A DNA stretch of 64,000 nt from Butyrivibrio sp. GTDB taxonomy: Bacteria; Bacillota; Clostridia; Lachnospirales; Lachnospiraceae. The position numbers and the translations under genes were made by a program. A model generated the notes under the pieces. It saw nothing but the letters and a program-made list of their open reading frames with translations. It was not told the DNA's origin and did no database searches. The stretch lies in contig NZ_JAFRGN010000036.1 of assembly GCF_017433805.1 (NCBI RefSeq), positions 1 through 64,000 of the forward strand. Reading direction: 5' to 3'. This document shows positions 56,170 to 63,023 of the stretch, in pieces (within the stretch, counting starts at the first letter, position 1; every line of letters starts with the position of its first letter).

Positions 56170-56726
56170 TTTGAAAAATCACCAATCTCTCCAAGTAGTT
56201 TGCCAAGGCTATGATATTTTCCTGAGTATATAACTGGATTCAATACTGTCAGATCGATATCGAAGGTATCCTTTGGTGAGAGCTTCTCGTCCATCTGAAC
56301 ATTTCGAATATGGCAGAAAAAGGTCGTTGAATCTCCTGTTTCTACTGATCTTGCCACCTCACATTCATATACCCATGGACTTTCATCAAGGGTTGGAACA
56401 TCCAAAACAGCTCCACGACTTACACTATACGTGATACCATTCTTATCTCCATCCTTGGCATGCTTGGTGCCGAAGTAATCCATAAGTGGCAGCATCTGTG
56501 TGTTTACGAGATTCGCGCTAAATACGCCAGTTCGTATAACATTCTGCTTGGTTTTCTTCGTTCCAAACATGCTCACAACAAGCAGATATTCATCGCCCTG
56601 TTCACAGGTAGCACTAACCCATGTTATAGGCGCAAAATTATGTGAACCATCCTCATTGTTAGTTCCAATAATAAACGATGGCTGAACACACATGGAAAAT
56701 TTAGGATCAACGGATTTTCTTTTCAT
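56166..56726 (-). CDS. Flavin reductase-like FMN-binding protein
   Basis: A 186-residue FMN-binding split-barrel protein. Motifs SFIIGTNNEDGSHNFAPITW and KQNVIRTGVFSANLVN match flavin reductase-like oxidoreductases. It overlaps the HIT gene upstream by 4 bases. Its TGA stop lies in REP-like repeat copy 3 and depends on a base change in that copy. Substrate unknown. Confidence 0.88.
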   Translation of the reverse strand: MKRKSVDPKFSMCVQPSFIIGTNNEDGSHNFAPITWVSATCEQGDEYLLVVSMFGTKKTKQNVIRTGVFSANLVNTQMLPLMDYFGTKHAKDGDKNGITYSVSRGAVLDVPTLDESPWVYECEVARSVETGDSTTFFCHIRNVQMDEKLSPKDTFDIDLTVLNPVIYSGKYHSLGKLLGEIGDFSK

Positions 56727-57184
56727 GTTCCAAACCTCTGTTTTAATATCGCAAATAGACTCTCTCTATCTGCATCCTGTAGCTGCGTCTTCTTACGAGG
56801 TGCATAATGATGGCCAAATTCTTCATCAGTATATTCATTACCATTGATAATCACTGGCTTCCCGAATCGCGGTCTGCAGTGCATATGAAGATGTGGATCA
56901 GGCTCTGACGTTTTATAAAAATCATTCATCAGGCAGCTCCAGTTACAAACATCCGCGCCTAAGACTTCTTTTAGACAGCCTTCAACCATCTGAATAACTG
57001 TTCTGAGACTTTCCCATTCTGTGCTATCCAGTTCTGCTAAAGATGCACAGTGCCTCCTTGAAACAACGATACATCGTCCAACATAATCCTGCTCATCTGC
57101 AAGGTATACTGACCAATACTGATTCTCATACAGTAGATATTTCCTGTCTTCGTCCGTAAGATTACACCAACTACAGTTATTCAT
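56723..57184 (-). CDS. HIT family nucleotide hydrolase/transferase
   Basis: A 153-residue HIT protein, with the catalytic triad HLHMHCR at about residue 89-95 preceded by a helix-strand core. A short CSWC motif at the start may bind zinc. HIT enzymes hydrolyse or transfer nucleotides, such as AMP-lysine or Ap4A. It overlaps the flavin reductase gene by 4 bases and lies 40 bases after the MazG gene. Confidence 0.87.
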   Translation of the reverse strand: MNNCSWCNLTDEDRKYLLYENQYWSVYLADEQDYVGRCIVVSRRHCASLAELDSTEWESLRTVIQMVEGCLKEVLGADVCNWSCLMNDFYKTSEPDPHLHMHCRPRFGKPVIINGNEYTDEEFGHHYAPRKKTQLQDADRESLFAILKQRFGT

Positions 57185-57223
57185 CCTCTATCCTCATCCG
57201 CTTATCATGAATCAAACATGAAA

Positions 57224-57553
57224 TTACCAACGCTTCATGTTCTTCTCAAATTTCTGCTCATAGGATTTTTTCAGCTCATCGGCTGTAATTCCGTAGCAGA
57301 GCATAACATCATTGTAATACATGAGAACATCAGCCATTTCTTCAACGAGGTGTTCTCTCAACTGAGGATCTTCTGACGCTTTCGTGCCACCATTTTTCTT
57401 GACGATATCCACCACTTCACCTATCTCGCCAACCATCCACAGCAGCTTATTCTTCCCGGTCTCTGGCCCAATAGGTTCCCATTTATCTTTATACTTATCC
57501 TGCAGAAGCCTCTGCATTTCCTGCATCTCATTTATAGAAAAATCCGCCATCAT
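57224..57553 (-). CDS. MazG-type nucleotide pyrophosphohydrolase
   Basis: A 109-residue protein of the MazG/dUTPase-2 superfamily that hydrolyses (d)NTPs to monophosphates. The metal-binding motif EExxE...ExxD is seen in GEIGEVVDIV and EEMADVLMYYND. The single domain is near full length for a small MazG. It is transcribed with GNAT and NUDIX genes upstream, all with short gaps, suggesting a sanitation block. Confidence 0.9.
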   Translation of the reverse strand: MMADFSINEMQEMQRLLQDKYKDKWEPIGPETGKNKLLWMVGEIGEVVDIVKKNGGTKASEDPQLREHLVEEMADVLMYYNDVMLCYGITADELKKSYEQKFEKNMKRW

Positions 57554-57579
57554 GTCCTCCCCATGTTACTTTTTCTTTA

Positions 57580-58062
57580 TCACAATTTCAAAACTGCTAT
57601 AAGTTCTTCACCGTCCATCTCTCCTGTTTCCTCAAAGCCAAAAGAACGATACAGGTCAGCAGCTACTTTGTTTTCAGGTTCGTATGAAAGCCAGCAAAAT
57701 TCAGCTTCGCCACATGGCTTGGTGCGAATGTAATCCAGGGCAAGCTTCACTGCTTCTTTTCCGTATCCTTTACCCTGATACTTTTTATCTATCATGAGGC
57801 GCCACAGATTATAATTCCCCTTAGCTATTTCTGGTGCATCTTCCCAATAATCATCGATATCAAATCCAATCATGAGAAAGCCAACTGGTATTTCTCCATC
57901 GTAAATACCAAAAGGAAATGCATAGCCATTACCTGTAATAGCTGTGTATGCCTCAATAATGCTAGTATCATTAGCTGCCACAAAGCTCTTTTGCTCATCT
58001 GAAACATTTAACTTCAGCAGTTCCCAGACATTTTTCCCATTTACTCTTTCAAGTCTCAACAT
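57580..58062 (-). CDS. GNAT acetyltransferase
   Basis: A 160-residue GNAT protein. The acetyl-CoA loop is YQGKGYGKEAVKLALDYIR and the end has ENKVAADLYRSFGFEETG. Near the family's usual size. It follows the NUDIX gene after 1 base and precedes MazG by 26 bases. Substrate unknown. Confidence 0.9.
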   Translation of the reverse strand: MLRLERVNGKNVWELLKLNVSDEQKSFVAANDTSIIEAYTAITGNGYAFPFGIYDGEIPVGFLMIGFDIDDYWEDAPEIAKGNYNLWRLMIDKKYQGKGYGKEAVKLALDYIRTKPCGEAEFCWLSYEPENKVAADLYRSFGFEETGEMDGEELIAVLKL

Positions 58063-58063
58063 A

Positions 58064-58594
58064 TCAAGTAAGCTCCTCTATGAAGTTAAGGCTTCGCATC
58101 GTTGCCATCTCATCTCTGGACATCTTGCGAAGTTCATCTGCAGTAACCCACTTATAATCCATTGTTTCACCTTCTTGTAAAACAATGCTATTCTTATCCA
58201 CGTCTGTGACGCATAGGTAATCAACGTAATATGTCTTATGACTGTGGTGTAACACTCGTCCAATTTCAATAAGCTCACTAGCTTCTATTCCCGTCTCTTC
58301 ACGAAGCTCTCTCTGAGCACATGTAAGTGGATTTTCTCCCTGTAAAGCAGAGCCTCCTGCTGTAGCTTCCCACATTCCGCCCAGGTGCTTTCTCCTGTCT
58401 CTCTGCATTATCAGATAGCTTCCGTCGGTGTGCTTAACTATAATTTCGCTCACTAAATGAAAATACCCATCAGGTACATCTTCACCGCGAACCAGTGTCA
58501 CATCACCAATCTTGTTTAGTTTAGCGTCATAGGCGTCCCATAGCTCAATGGTCCTAGGGGACGGGGTTAGTGGTCCATTTTTCATATTACTCAT
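58064..58594 (-). CDS. NUDIX hydrolase with repeat-encoded N-terminus
   Basis: A 176-residue NUDIX protein of the IPP-isomerase-like branch. The Nudix box lies at GGSALQGENPLTCAQRELREE. Family members usually begin at ELWDAYD; here 16 extra residues precede it, and ten of them (NGPLTPSPRT) are encoded by REP-like repeat copy 4 in frame. The ATG at 58594 overlaps the upstream GNAT stop (ATGA), which supports this start. No other ATG exists nearer to ELWDAYD, because the base after the repeat is part of ATT. Confidence 0.88.
   Translation of the reverse strand: MSNMKNGPLTPSPRTIELWDAYDAKLNKIGDVTLVRGEDVPDGYFHLVSEIIVKHTDGSYLIMQRDRRKHLGGMWEATAGGSALQGENPLTCAQRELREETGIEASELIEIGRVLHHSHKTYYVDYLCVTDVDKNSIVLQEGETMDYKWVTADELRKMSRDEMATMRSLNFIEELT
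58548..58578 (-). repeat. REP-like repeat copy 4, inside the NUDIX coding frame
   Basis: A full consensus copy read in frame by the NUDIX gene, coding NGPLTPSPRT. In this frame its internal TAA is not read. Confidence 0.93.
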
Positions 58595-59082
58595 AGTGCC
58601 TTCTCCATCAGGTCAAATCTTCCTTTGCGCCAGTCTGCGTATCCCCTGGCTTCGTATCCATTATGGCGGTACAGTCTCTGGGCAAAAGGATTCTCGGTAA
58701 ATGTATCCAGTCTTACCGCTTTGTAGCCCATATCCTTGATCTGTTCTTCTATATGCAAAAGAACTCTTTTCCCAATGCCCTTGTTCTGCATATTGGGCGA
58801 AACGCAGAATCTATGCAACACATAATAAGAATCACCATAGCACCATTTAGCATTGTTGTACGCTTCATCGCTCTCATCACTTATTACATAGAACACGGCA
58901 AGTTCATCTTCTTCATACGCCACAAATAGACTGTTTTTCTTTATATCCTCTTCAAAATCATACCTGGCAGGATACACCTCATCCCACTGGTAAATGTCAT
59001 TCTTTTCCATCTCGACAATGGCGTTCTTAACCAAATTGCAGATTCCATCCAAATCCTGCATTGTGCCTAATCTGTAAGTCAT
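58591..59082 (-). CDS. GNAT acetyltransferase
   Basis: A 163-residue GNAT protein. The acetyl-CoA motif is MQNKGIGKRVLLHIEEQIKD, and the end is NPFAQRLYRHNGYEARG. It overlaps the NUDIX gene by 4 bases (ATGA). It is first in a close run with NUDIX, GNAT and MazG. Substrate unknown. Confidence 0.9.
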   Translation of the reverse strand: MTYRLGTMQDLDGICNLVKNAIVEMEKNDIYQWDEVYPARYDFEEDIKKNSLFVAYEEDELAVFYVISDESDEAYNNAKWCYGDSYYVLHRFCVSPNMQNKGIGKRVLLHIEEQIKDMGYKAVRLDTFTENPFAQRLYRHNGYEARGYADWRKGRFDLMEKAL

Positions 59083-59171
59083 AAATTATCCTTCCCAATA
59101 GATTTTTTCATATCTCCCCTTACAATAATCACTATTTTACCAGTAAACACGCGGCTTCACAATTTCTTCAG

Positions 59172-59207
59172 CAAAAAAGCTCTCGAGTTTTTATACTTCG
59201 AGAGCTT
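59172..59207 (-). terminator. Terminator after the PrsW-like gene
   Basis: AAGCTCTCGA (59177-59186) pairs perfectly with TCGAGAGCTT (59198-59207), followed on the minus strand by six T. Confidence 0.85.
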
Positions 59208-59231
59208 CTTATAATTCACTTAATATATTTT

Positions 59232-59260
59232 TGGACCACTAACCCCGTCCCCTAGGTCCA
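59232..59260 (+). repeat. REP-like repeat copy 5
   Basis: Reads TGGACCACTAACCCC-GTCCCCTAGGTCCA on the plus strand. Here the outer ends TGGACC and GGTCCA are perfect inverses. It begins 12 bases after the stop codon of the PrsW-like gene, in opposite orientation to the copies in the 55-59 kb genes. Confidence 0.93.
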
Positions 59261-59272
59261 TTTTGCAGAACG

Positions 59273-60076
59273 TTATACTGCATTTGCAGTGGTTTTATCT
59301 TCTACCTTTTTCAGTAGTTCCTGCTTTTCGCCCTTCTTGCTCCAGGAGTTCATTGTCTTAGCAAAAGCAATGAGTCCCACAAGCATAGCAACCATAACAG
59401 CTATAGTAAATACCAGAAGCGGGATAAAGTAACCAAAATATGGAAGCTGCATGATTGCTTCAACATCAGCTGATGTAAGGTTATCTAAATTCATGTCCCC
59501 TGTCGCAACAATAAGAGCTATGATCGGCATATCGAAAACAGCATGCGCCAGGATTGGAACTACAAGAGAAAGCACGTCATATTTCTTTTCCCCTGTTACC
59601 CTGGCCTTTCCATAGAAATATCCCATAAAGAACTGATACAGAATATGTCCTGGCAAAAAAGCTCTCAAGAGATTTCCGCTGCCGCTTATAGCAAACTCAA
59701 TGTTCTCGATCAAGGTGAAACCTACGCCAACGATAACGGCAACAATGATCACATCCCTCCAGCTCTTTACTTCAGTATCCTTTATAAGTGCAAGTCGGAA
59801 AAAGAGATACTTAAAGCATTCCTCAAACAGTGCTGCTGTAAGAAATGCTGTCAGGAATCCAGCTATAATAGGGTTAAATCCAAAAAACATATCTCTTTCA
59901 ATAGGGGAAATCATTGAAACGATAAGCGCAACCACAAGCGCCAACACGCCGAAGAAAAAGTACTTTGCTACTTTCTTTTTGGAAAAAGGCTCCCCCGCCT
60001 TCTTTTTGAGAACCCATCTTAAGATCAGTAAATCAACAACAATTTCAATTAGCGCAACAATAAACAATTTTTTCAT
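59273..60076 (-). CDS. PrsW-like intramembrane protease
   Basis: A 267-residue integral membrane protein with about eight hydrophobic segments. The PrsW-family metal motif is FEECFKYL (EExxK), followed by GVGFTLIENIEF, GHILYQFFMGYFYG and VPILAHAVFD, which supply the remaining ligands. PrsW of Bacillus cleaves an anti-sigma factor. No anti-sigma gene is next to it here, so the substrate is unknown. Confidence 0.85.
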   Translation of the reverse strand: MKKLFIVALIEIVVDLLILRWVLKKKAGEPFSKKKVAKYFFFGVLALVVALIVSMISPIERDMFFGFNPIIAGFLTAFLTAALFEECFKYLFFRLALIKDTEVKSWRDVIIVAVIVGVGFTLIENIEFAISGSGNLLRAFLPGHILYQFFMGYFYGKARVTGEKKYDVLSLVVPILAHAVFDMPIIALIVATGDMNLDNLTSADVEAIMQLPYFGYFIPLLVFTIAVMVAMLVGLIAFAKTMNSWSKKGEKQELLKKVEDKTTANAV

Positions 60077-60164
60077 CCTCCCTCAAAATTTATCTAAATA
60101 AATGTTACACCATTTATTGCCACGCAAATTATTAAAAAAGCGTAAAATCTCGAATTGTCCGACA

Positions 60165-60195
60165 ATGGTCCTAGGGGACGGGGTTAGTGGACCAT
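60165..60195 (-). repeat. REP-like repeat copy 6, left flank of the RAYT gene
   Basis: Its outer ends ATGGTCC and GGACCAT form a perfect inverted repeat. It lies 90 bases before the RAYT start, in inverted orientation to copy 7 at the other end of that gene. Together they bound a 0.92 kb unit. Confidence 0.93.
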
Positions 60196-60285
60196 TTTTC
60201 ATTATCATATTGCAATTCCTTTTCTGTACGTATATAATTCAAAAAGTTATTTTTTTAATCTAAATGATCTTTTATAGGAGTAGTT

Positions 60286-61065
60286 ATGCCAAGAAAACCC
60301 AGAATTATGAGTTCAACTGGCATATATCACATCATACTTCGTTCTGTTAATCAGCATATCCTCTTTGAAGAAGATTCCGATTACACTAAATTCCTACTTA
60401 TTTTATCAGACTGCGTTAAGAAATATGATAGCCAGATATATGCTTATTGCCTAATGGACAACCACATACACCTTTTGATTCAATCTTCCCAGGATAATCT
60501 GTCTAGTCTTTTCCAGAGTCTGGGGAGCAAGTTTGTCAGATGGTACAATAACAAATATTCTCGTAGTGGGCATCTTTTCCAGGAACGTTTTCACAGCGTT
60601 GCTATAGAAAATGACAGATCTTTCTTATCTGTGCTAGCCTACATACATAACAATCCAGTTAAGGCTAACGTCATCCGTTTCCCCTCCGAATATCGTTGGA
60701 GCAGTTATAACGCGTACTATGGCGCCAAGGATTCTGTAGTCAATGTATCTTTTGCATATAGCATATGTGGGTCTAAAGAGTCTCTGATTCGCTATTTTTC
60801 ACATGAAAACGAAGTCGCTGATGATGAATTATTCGTAAATGATCATCGTGAAACAGCTCACTTTCTTACTGATGAAAAAGCTTTATCAATCTTCAGATCG
60901 TATACAAATCTGTCGTCGACTTCCGACGTTATCAATCTCAAAAAGACAAAGCGTAATGACTATATTCGAGGACTTCGCGAAAAAGGTTTGACCATTAATC
61001 AGGTTGCACGACTCATGGATGTTTCAGCGACCACTGTGAAAAGACTATGCAAAATGGACCACTAA
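60286..61065 (+). CDS. REP-associated tyrosine transposase (RAYT)
   Basis: A Y1 single-strand transposase of the IS200-like family that is tied to REP repeats. The HUH motif is H60-I-H62 in MDNHIHLLI, and the catalytic Tyr is likely Y119 in LAYIHNNPVKA. The C-terminus (about 220-256) is an HTH-like region GLTINQVARLMDVSATTVKRL, as in many RAYTs. The start has AGGAG 5 bases before it. Its last three codons (Met-Asp-His) and the TAA stop lie inside REP copy 7. Copy 6, inverted, lies 90 bases upstream. It probably mobilises or spreads the surrounding repeats; this is inferred from family knowledge. Confidence 0.93.
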   Translation: MPRKPRIMSSTGIYHIILRSVNQHILFEEDSDYTKFLLILSDCVKKYDSQIYAYCLMDNHIHLLIQSSQDNLSSLFQSLGSKFVRWYNNKYSRSGHLFQERFHSVAIENDRSFLSVLAYIHNNPVKANVIRFPSEYRWSSYNAYYGAKDSVVNVSFAYSICGSKESLIRYFSHENEVADDELFVNDHRETAHFLTDEKALSIFRSYTNLSSTSDVINLKKTKRNDYIRGLREKGLTINQVARLMDVSATTVKRLCKMDH

Positions 61066-61083
61066 CCCCGTCTCCCAGGTCCA
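61054..61083 (+). repeat. REP-like repeat copy 7, right flank of the RAYT gene
   Basis: It carries the TAA stop of the RAYT gene on the plus strand (61063-61065) and the TAG stop of endonuclease IV on the minus strand (61062-61064). The convergent genes therefore overlap by 4 bases inside it. Its core is changed to GTCTCCCAGG in place of GTCCCCTAGG. Confidence 0.95.
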
Positions 61084-61907
61084 AACCAGTTCTTAACGGT
61101 TGCTATTTCCTGAATGTAGCCTTCGTCGTCATTAGGCGTTTCCAGGATAAATGGAAGTCCCTCGAAAGCTGGATGCATGGCGATACGTTTCATAGCATCC
61201 ATGTCGATCATGCCCTGTCCGAGCTTCTCGTGGCGGTCTTTGTGAGAGCCTCGCTCATTCTTGCTGTCGTTGAAATGAACTGCTTTGAGGCGGTTAAGGC
61301 CAATGATCTTGTCAAATTCATCCAGCACGCCGTCTAGATCATTAACTATGTCGTAGCCCGCATCCCATGTATGACAGGTGTCAAAGCAAACTCCAAGCTT
61401 GTCCTTACAATCTACAAGATTGATGATTGCCCGAAGCTCTTCAAAACTCTTACCAACTTCAGAGCCCTTGCCAGCCATAGTCTCCAGCAGAACCGTAGTC
61501 TTCATCTCCGGGAAAAGAGCTTTATTAAGCCCTTCTGCTATCTGCTCGACTCCAACTTCTGCTCCCTGCCCTGTATGTGAGCCTGGATGAAAATTGTAGT
61601 ATTGGCCAGGTAATGCTTCCATCTTCTCTATATCTTTTACCAACATATCAAGGCCGTTGGCCCTTGTTTCAGGGTTCGCGGAGCATAGGTTCATAGTGTA
61701 ACTTGCGTGCGCTACCAGCTTGCCAAATTTCTCTTTTTCCAGAACACTCAAAAGAGCCTTAACATCCGCAGGCACTATATCTTTGGACTTGCCACCTCTT
61801 GGATTTCTGGTAAACCACGCAAAGGTATTACCTCCAAAATCCACCATCTGATGGCCCATTGCCTCGTATCCGTTTGTAACTGTCAAATGACATCCTATAT
61901 AAATCAT
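61062..61907 (-). CDS. nfo: Endonuclease IV (AP endonuclease)
   Basis: Cuts DNA at abasic sites in base-excision repair. The 281-residue TIM barrel shows the zinc-site motifs YNFHPGSHTG, LLETMAGKGSE, GVCFDTCHTWDAG and ILETPND, plus HFNDSKN. The last six residues (GPGRRG) and the TAG stop are encoded by REP copy 7. It is convergent with the RAYT gene. No neighbour is linked in function. Confidence 0.96.
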   Translation of the reverse strand: MIYIGCHLTVTNGYEAMGHQMVDFGGNTFAWFTRNPRGGKSKDIVPADVKALLSVLEKEKFGKLVAHASYTMNLCSANPETRANGLDMLVKDIEKMEALPGQYYNFHPGSHTGQGAEVGVEQIAEGLNKALFPEMKTTVLLETMAGKGSEVGKSFEELRAIINLVDCKDKLGVCFDTCHTWDAGYDIVNDLDGVLDEFDKIIGLNRLKAVHFNDSKNERGSHKDRHEKLGQGMIDMDAMKRIAMHPAFEGLPFILETPNDDEGYIQEIATVKNWFGPGRRG

Positions 61908-61932
61908 AACTGCTGTGTCTCCTCAACCTAAA

Positions 61933-61963
61933 ATGGACCACTAACCCCGTCCCCCTGGTCCAT
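61933..61963 (+). repeat. REP-like repeat copy 8
   Basis: Core as the others except GTCCCCCTGG in place of GTCCCCTAGG. It lies between endonuclease IV (start 25 bases away) and the serine hydrolase, whose TGA stop begins 3 bases after it. Confidence 0.93.
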
Positions 61964-61966
61964 ACT

Positions 61967-62830
61967 TCATATTTCCAGTATATTGCTCTCCATGCTTCGT
62001 TTCAGTATTTGGGAGCCTTCTTCCATATGGGCCAGATAAGAAATCATAAGCTTGCGTTCAGGAAGCACATAGCACTTCTGTCCCCATTTGCCGTTGATGC
62101 TAAATCCATCACGATATTTCCAGATAAAAAAGCCATAGCCGCCTTCACGGTTCATCTGCTGAATAGAAGTTGCTTCATTTATATACGCTTCTGAAAGAAT
62201 TCTTTTACCGTCAAAAATACCCTTGTTGTACAGCATAAGTCCGAGCCTGCTCAGTTCATTCACTGTAAGTTTAGTTCCGGAAGCTCCATAGAAATAGCCC
62301 TCCGGGCACCTATTATACTCGAAGCGTGTGATTCCGAGTGGTCTGAATATCCTCTCTTCTATGAATGCGCCAAGGTCCATGCCAAGAAATTCAGTAAGGG
62401 CAACACCCACCAGATATGCGCTTATATTGTTGTAATTAAAAACTCTTTCATCAGGATCAGCAATTTCTGTCTGAAGGGCAAAATCAATATAACTGCTACC
62501 CTCTGGTCTAAATGGAAAATCAGCGACAGACATTGTCAGGAGCCTTTGAATAGTAATCTTTTCAAATGTTCTTTTCTGCTTATCAGAAATCTGCAAGAGC
62601 TTATTCTGTGGTAGATAGTGCAGTACTGACTTACTGATATCAAATTTCTTTTCATCAGTGGCAATTCCCACGGCTATTGAGATTATCGCCTTGGTCGCTG
62701 AATATATATCGTGAAGATTCTCTGTCGTATCCCCGTAGCTATGCGTCAAAACGCCGTCCTCATACACTTCCACACCATAGACGTCCCAATTGTTTCCATT
62801 TATATCCCCAATAAAGGAGTCAAAATTCAT
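61967..62830 (-). CDS. Serine hydrolase (class C beta-lactamase-like)
   Basis: A 287-residue penicillin-binding-protein-like hydrolase. The catalytic Ser and Lys are in YSATKAI (SxxK), and YNN in NYNNISAYLV is the second motif. No signal peptide is seen, so it is probably a cytoplasmic esterase rather than a resistance enzyme. I use ATG 62830 with GGAGG 9 bases upstream; a GTG 22 codons earlier has no ribosome site. REP copy 8 lies at its end and copy 9 beyond its start. Confidence 0.87.
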   Translation of the reverse strand: MNFDSFIGDINGNNWDVYGVEVYEDGVLTHSYGDTTENLHDIYSATKAIISIAVGIATDEKKFDISKSVLHYLPQNKLLQISDKQKRTFEKITIQRLLTMSVADFPFRPEGSSYIDFALQTEIADPDERVFNYNNISAYLVGVALTEFLGMDLGAFIEERIFRPLGITRFEYNRCPEGYFYGASGTKLTVNELSRLGLMLYNKGIFDGKRILSEAYINEATSIQQMNREGGYGFFIWKYRDGFSINGKWGQKCYVLPERKLMISYLAHMEEGSQILKRSMESNILEI

Positions 62831-62941
62831 ACGAAAGTTCCTCCAAACTACAGCCCCGATTATATGTTTTTCCCTTATGGCCGTTTCCCCAAGCACTCTA
62901 CTATAGTTTAGATGCTACATTCCAAATGAACAACCTCTTTT

Positions 62942-62971
62942 TGGACCACTAACCCCGTCCCCTAGGACCAT
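62942..62971 (+). repeat. REP-like repeat copy 9
   Basis: Full-core copy between the divergent serine hydrolase and MFS genes, 53 bases before the MFS start and 112 bases before the hydrolase start. It could affect either promoter. Confidence 0.93.
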
Positions 62972-63023
62972 TTCTGTAGTATCATAGATATATACGAAAA
63001 ATAGTATGTGTGGGGGATTTCAT

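Noticed and set aside
61047..61337. Open frame starting MQNGPLTPSPR on the plus strand
   Set aside because: Arises from the repeat in an unused frame and runs antisense to endonuclease IV.
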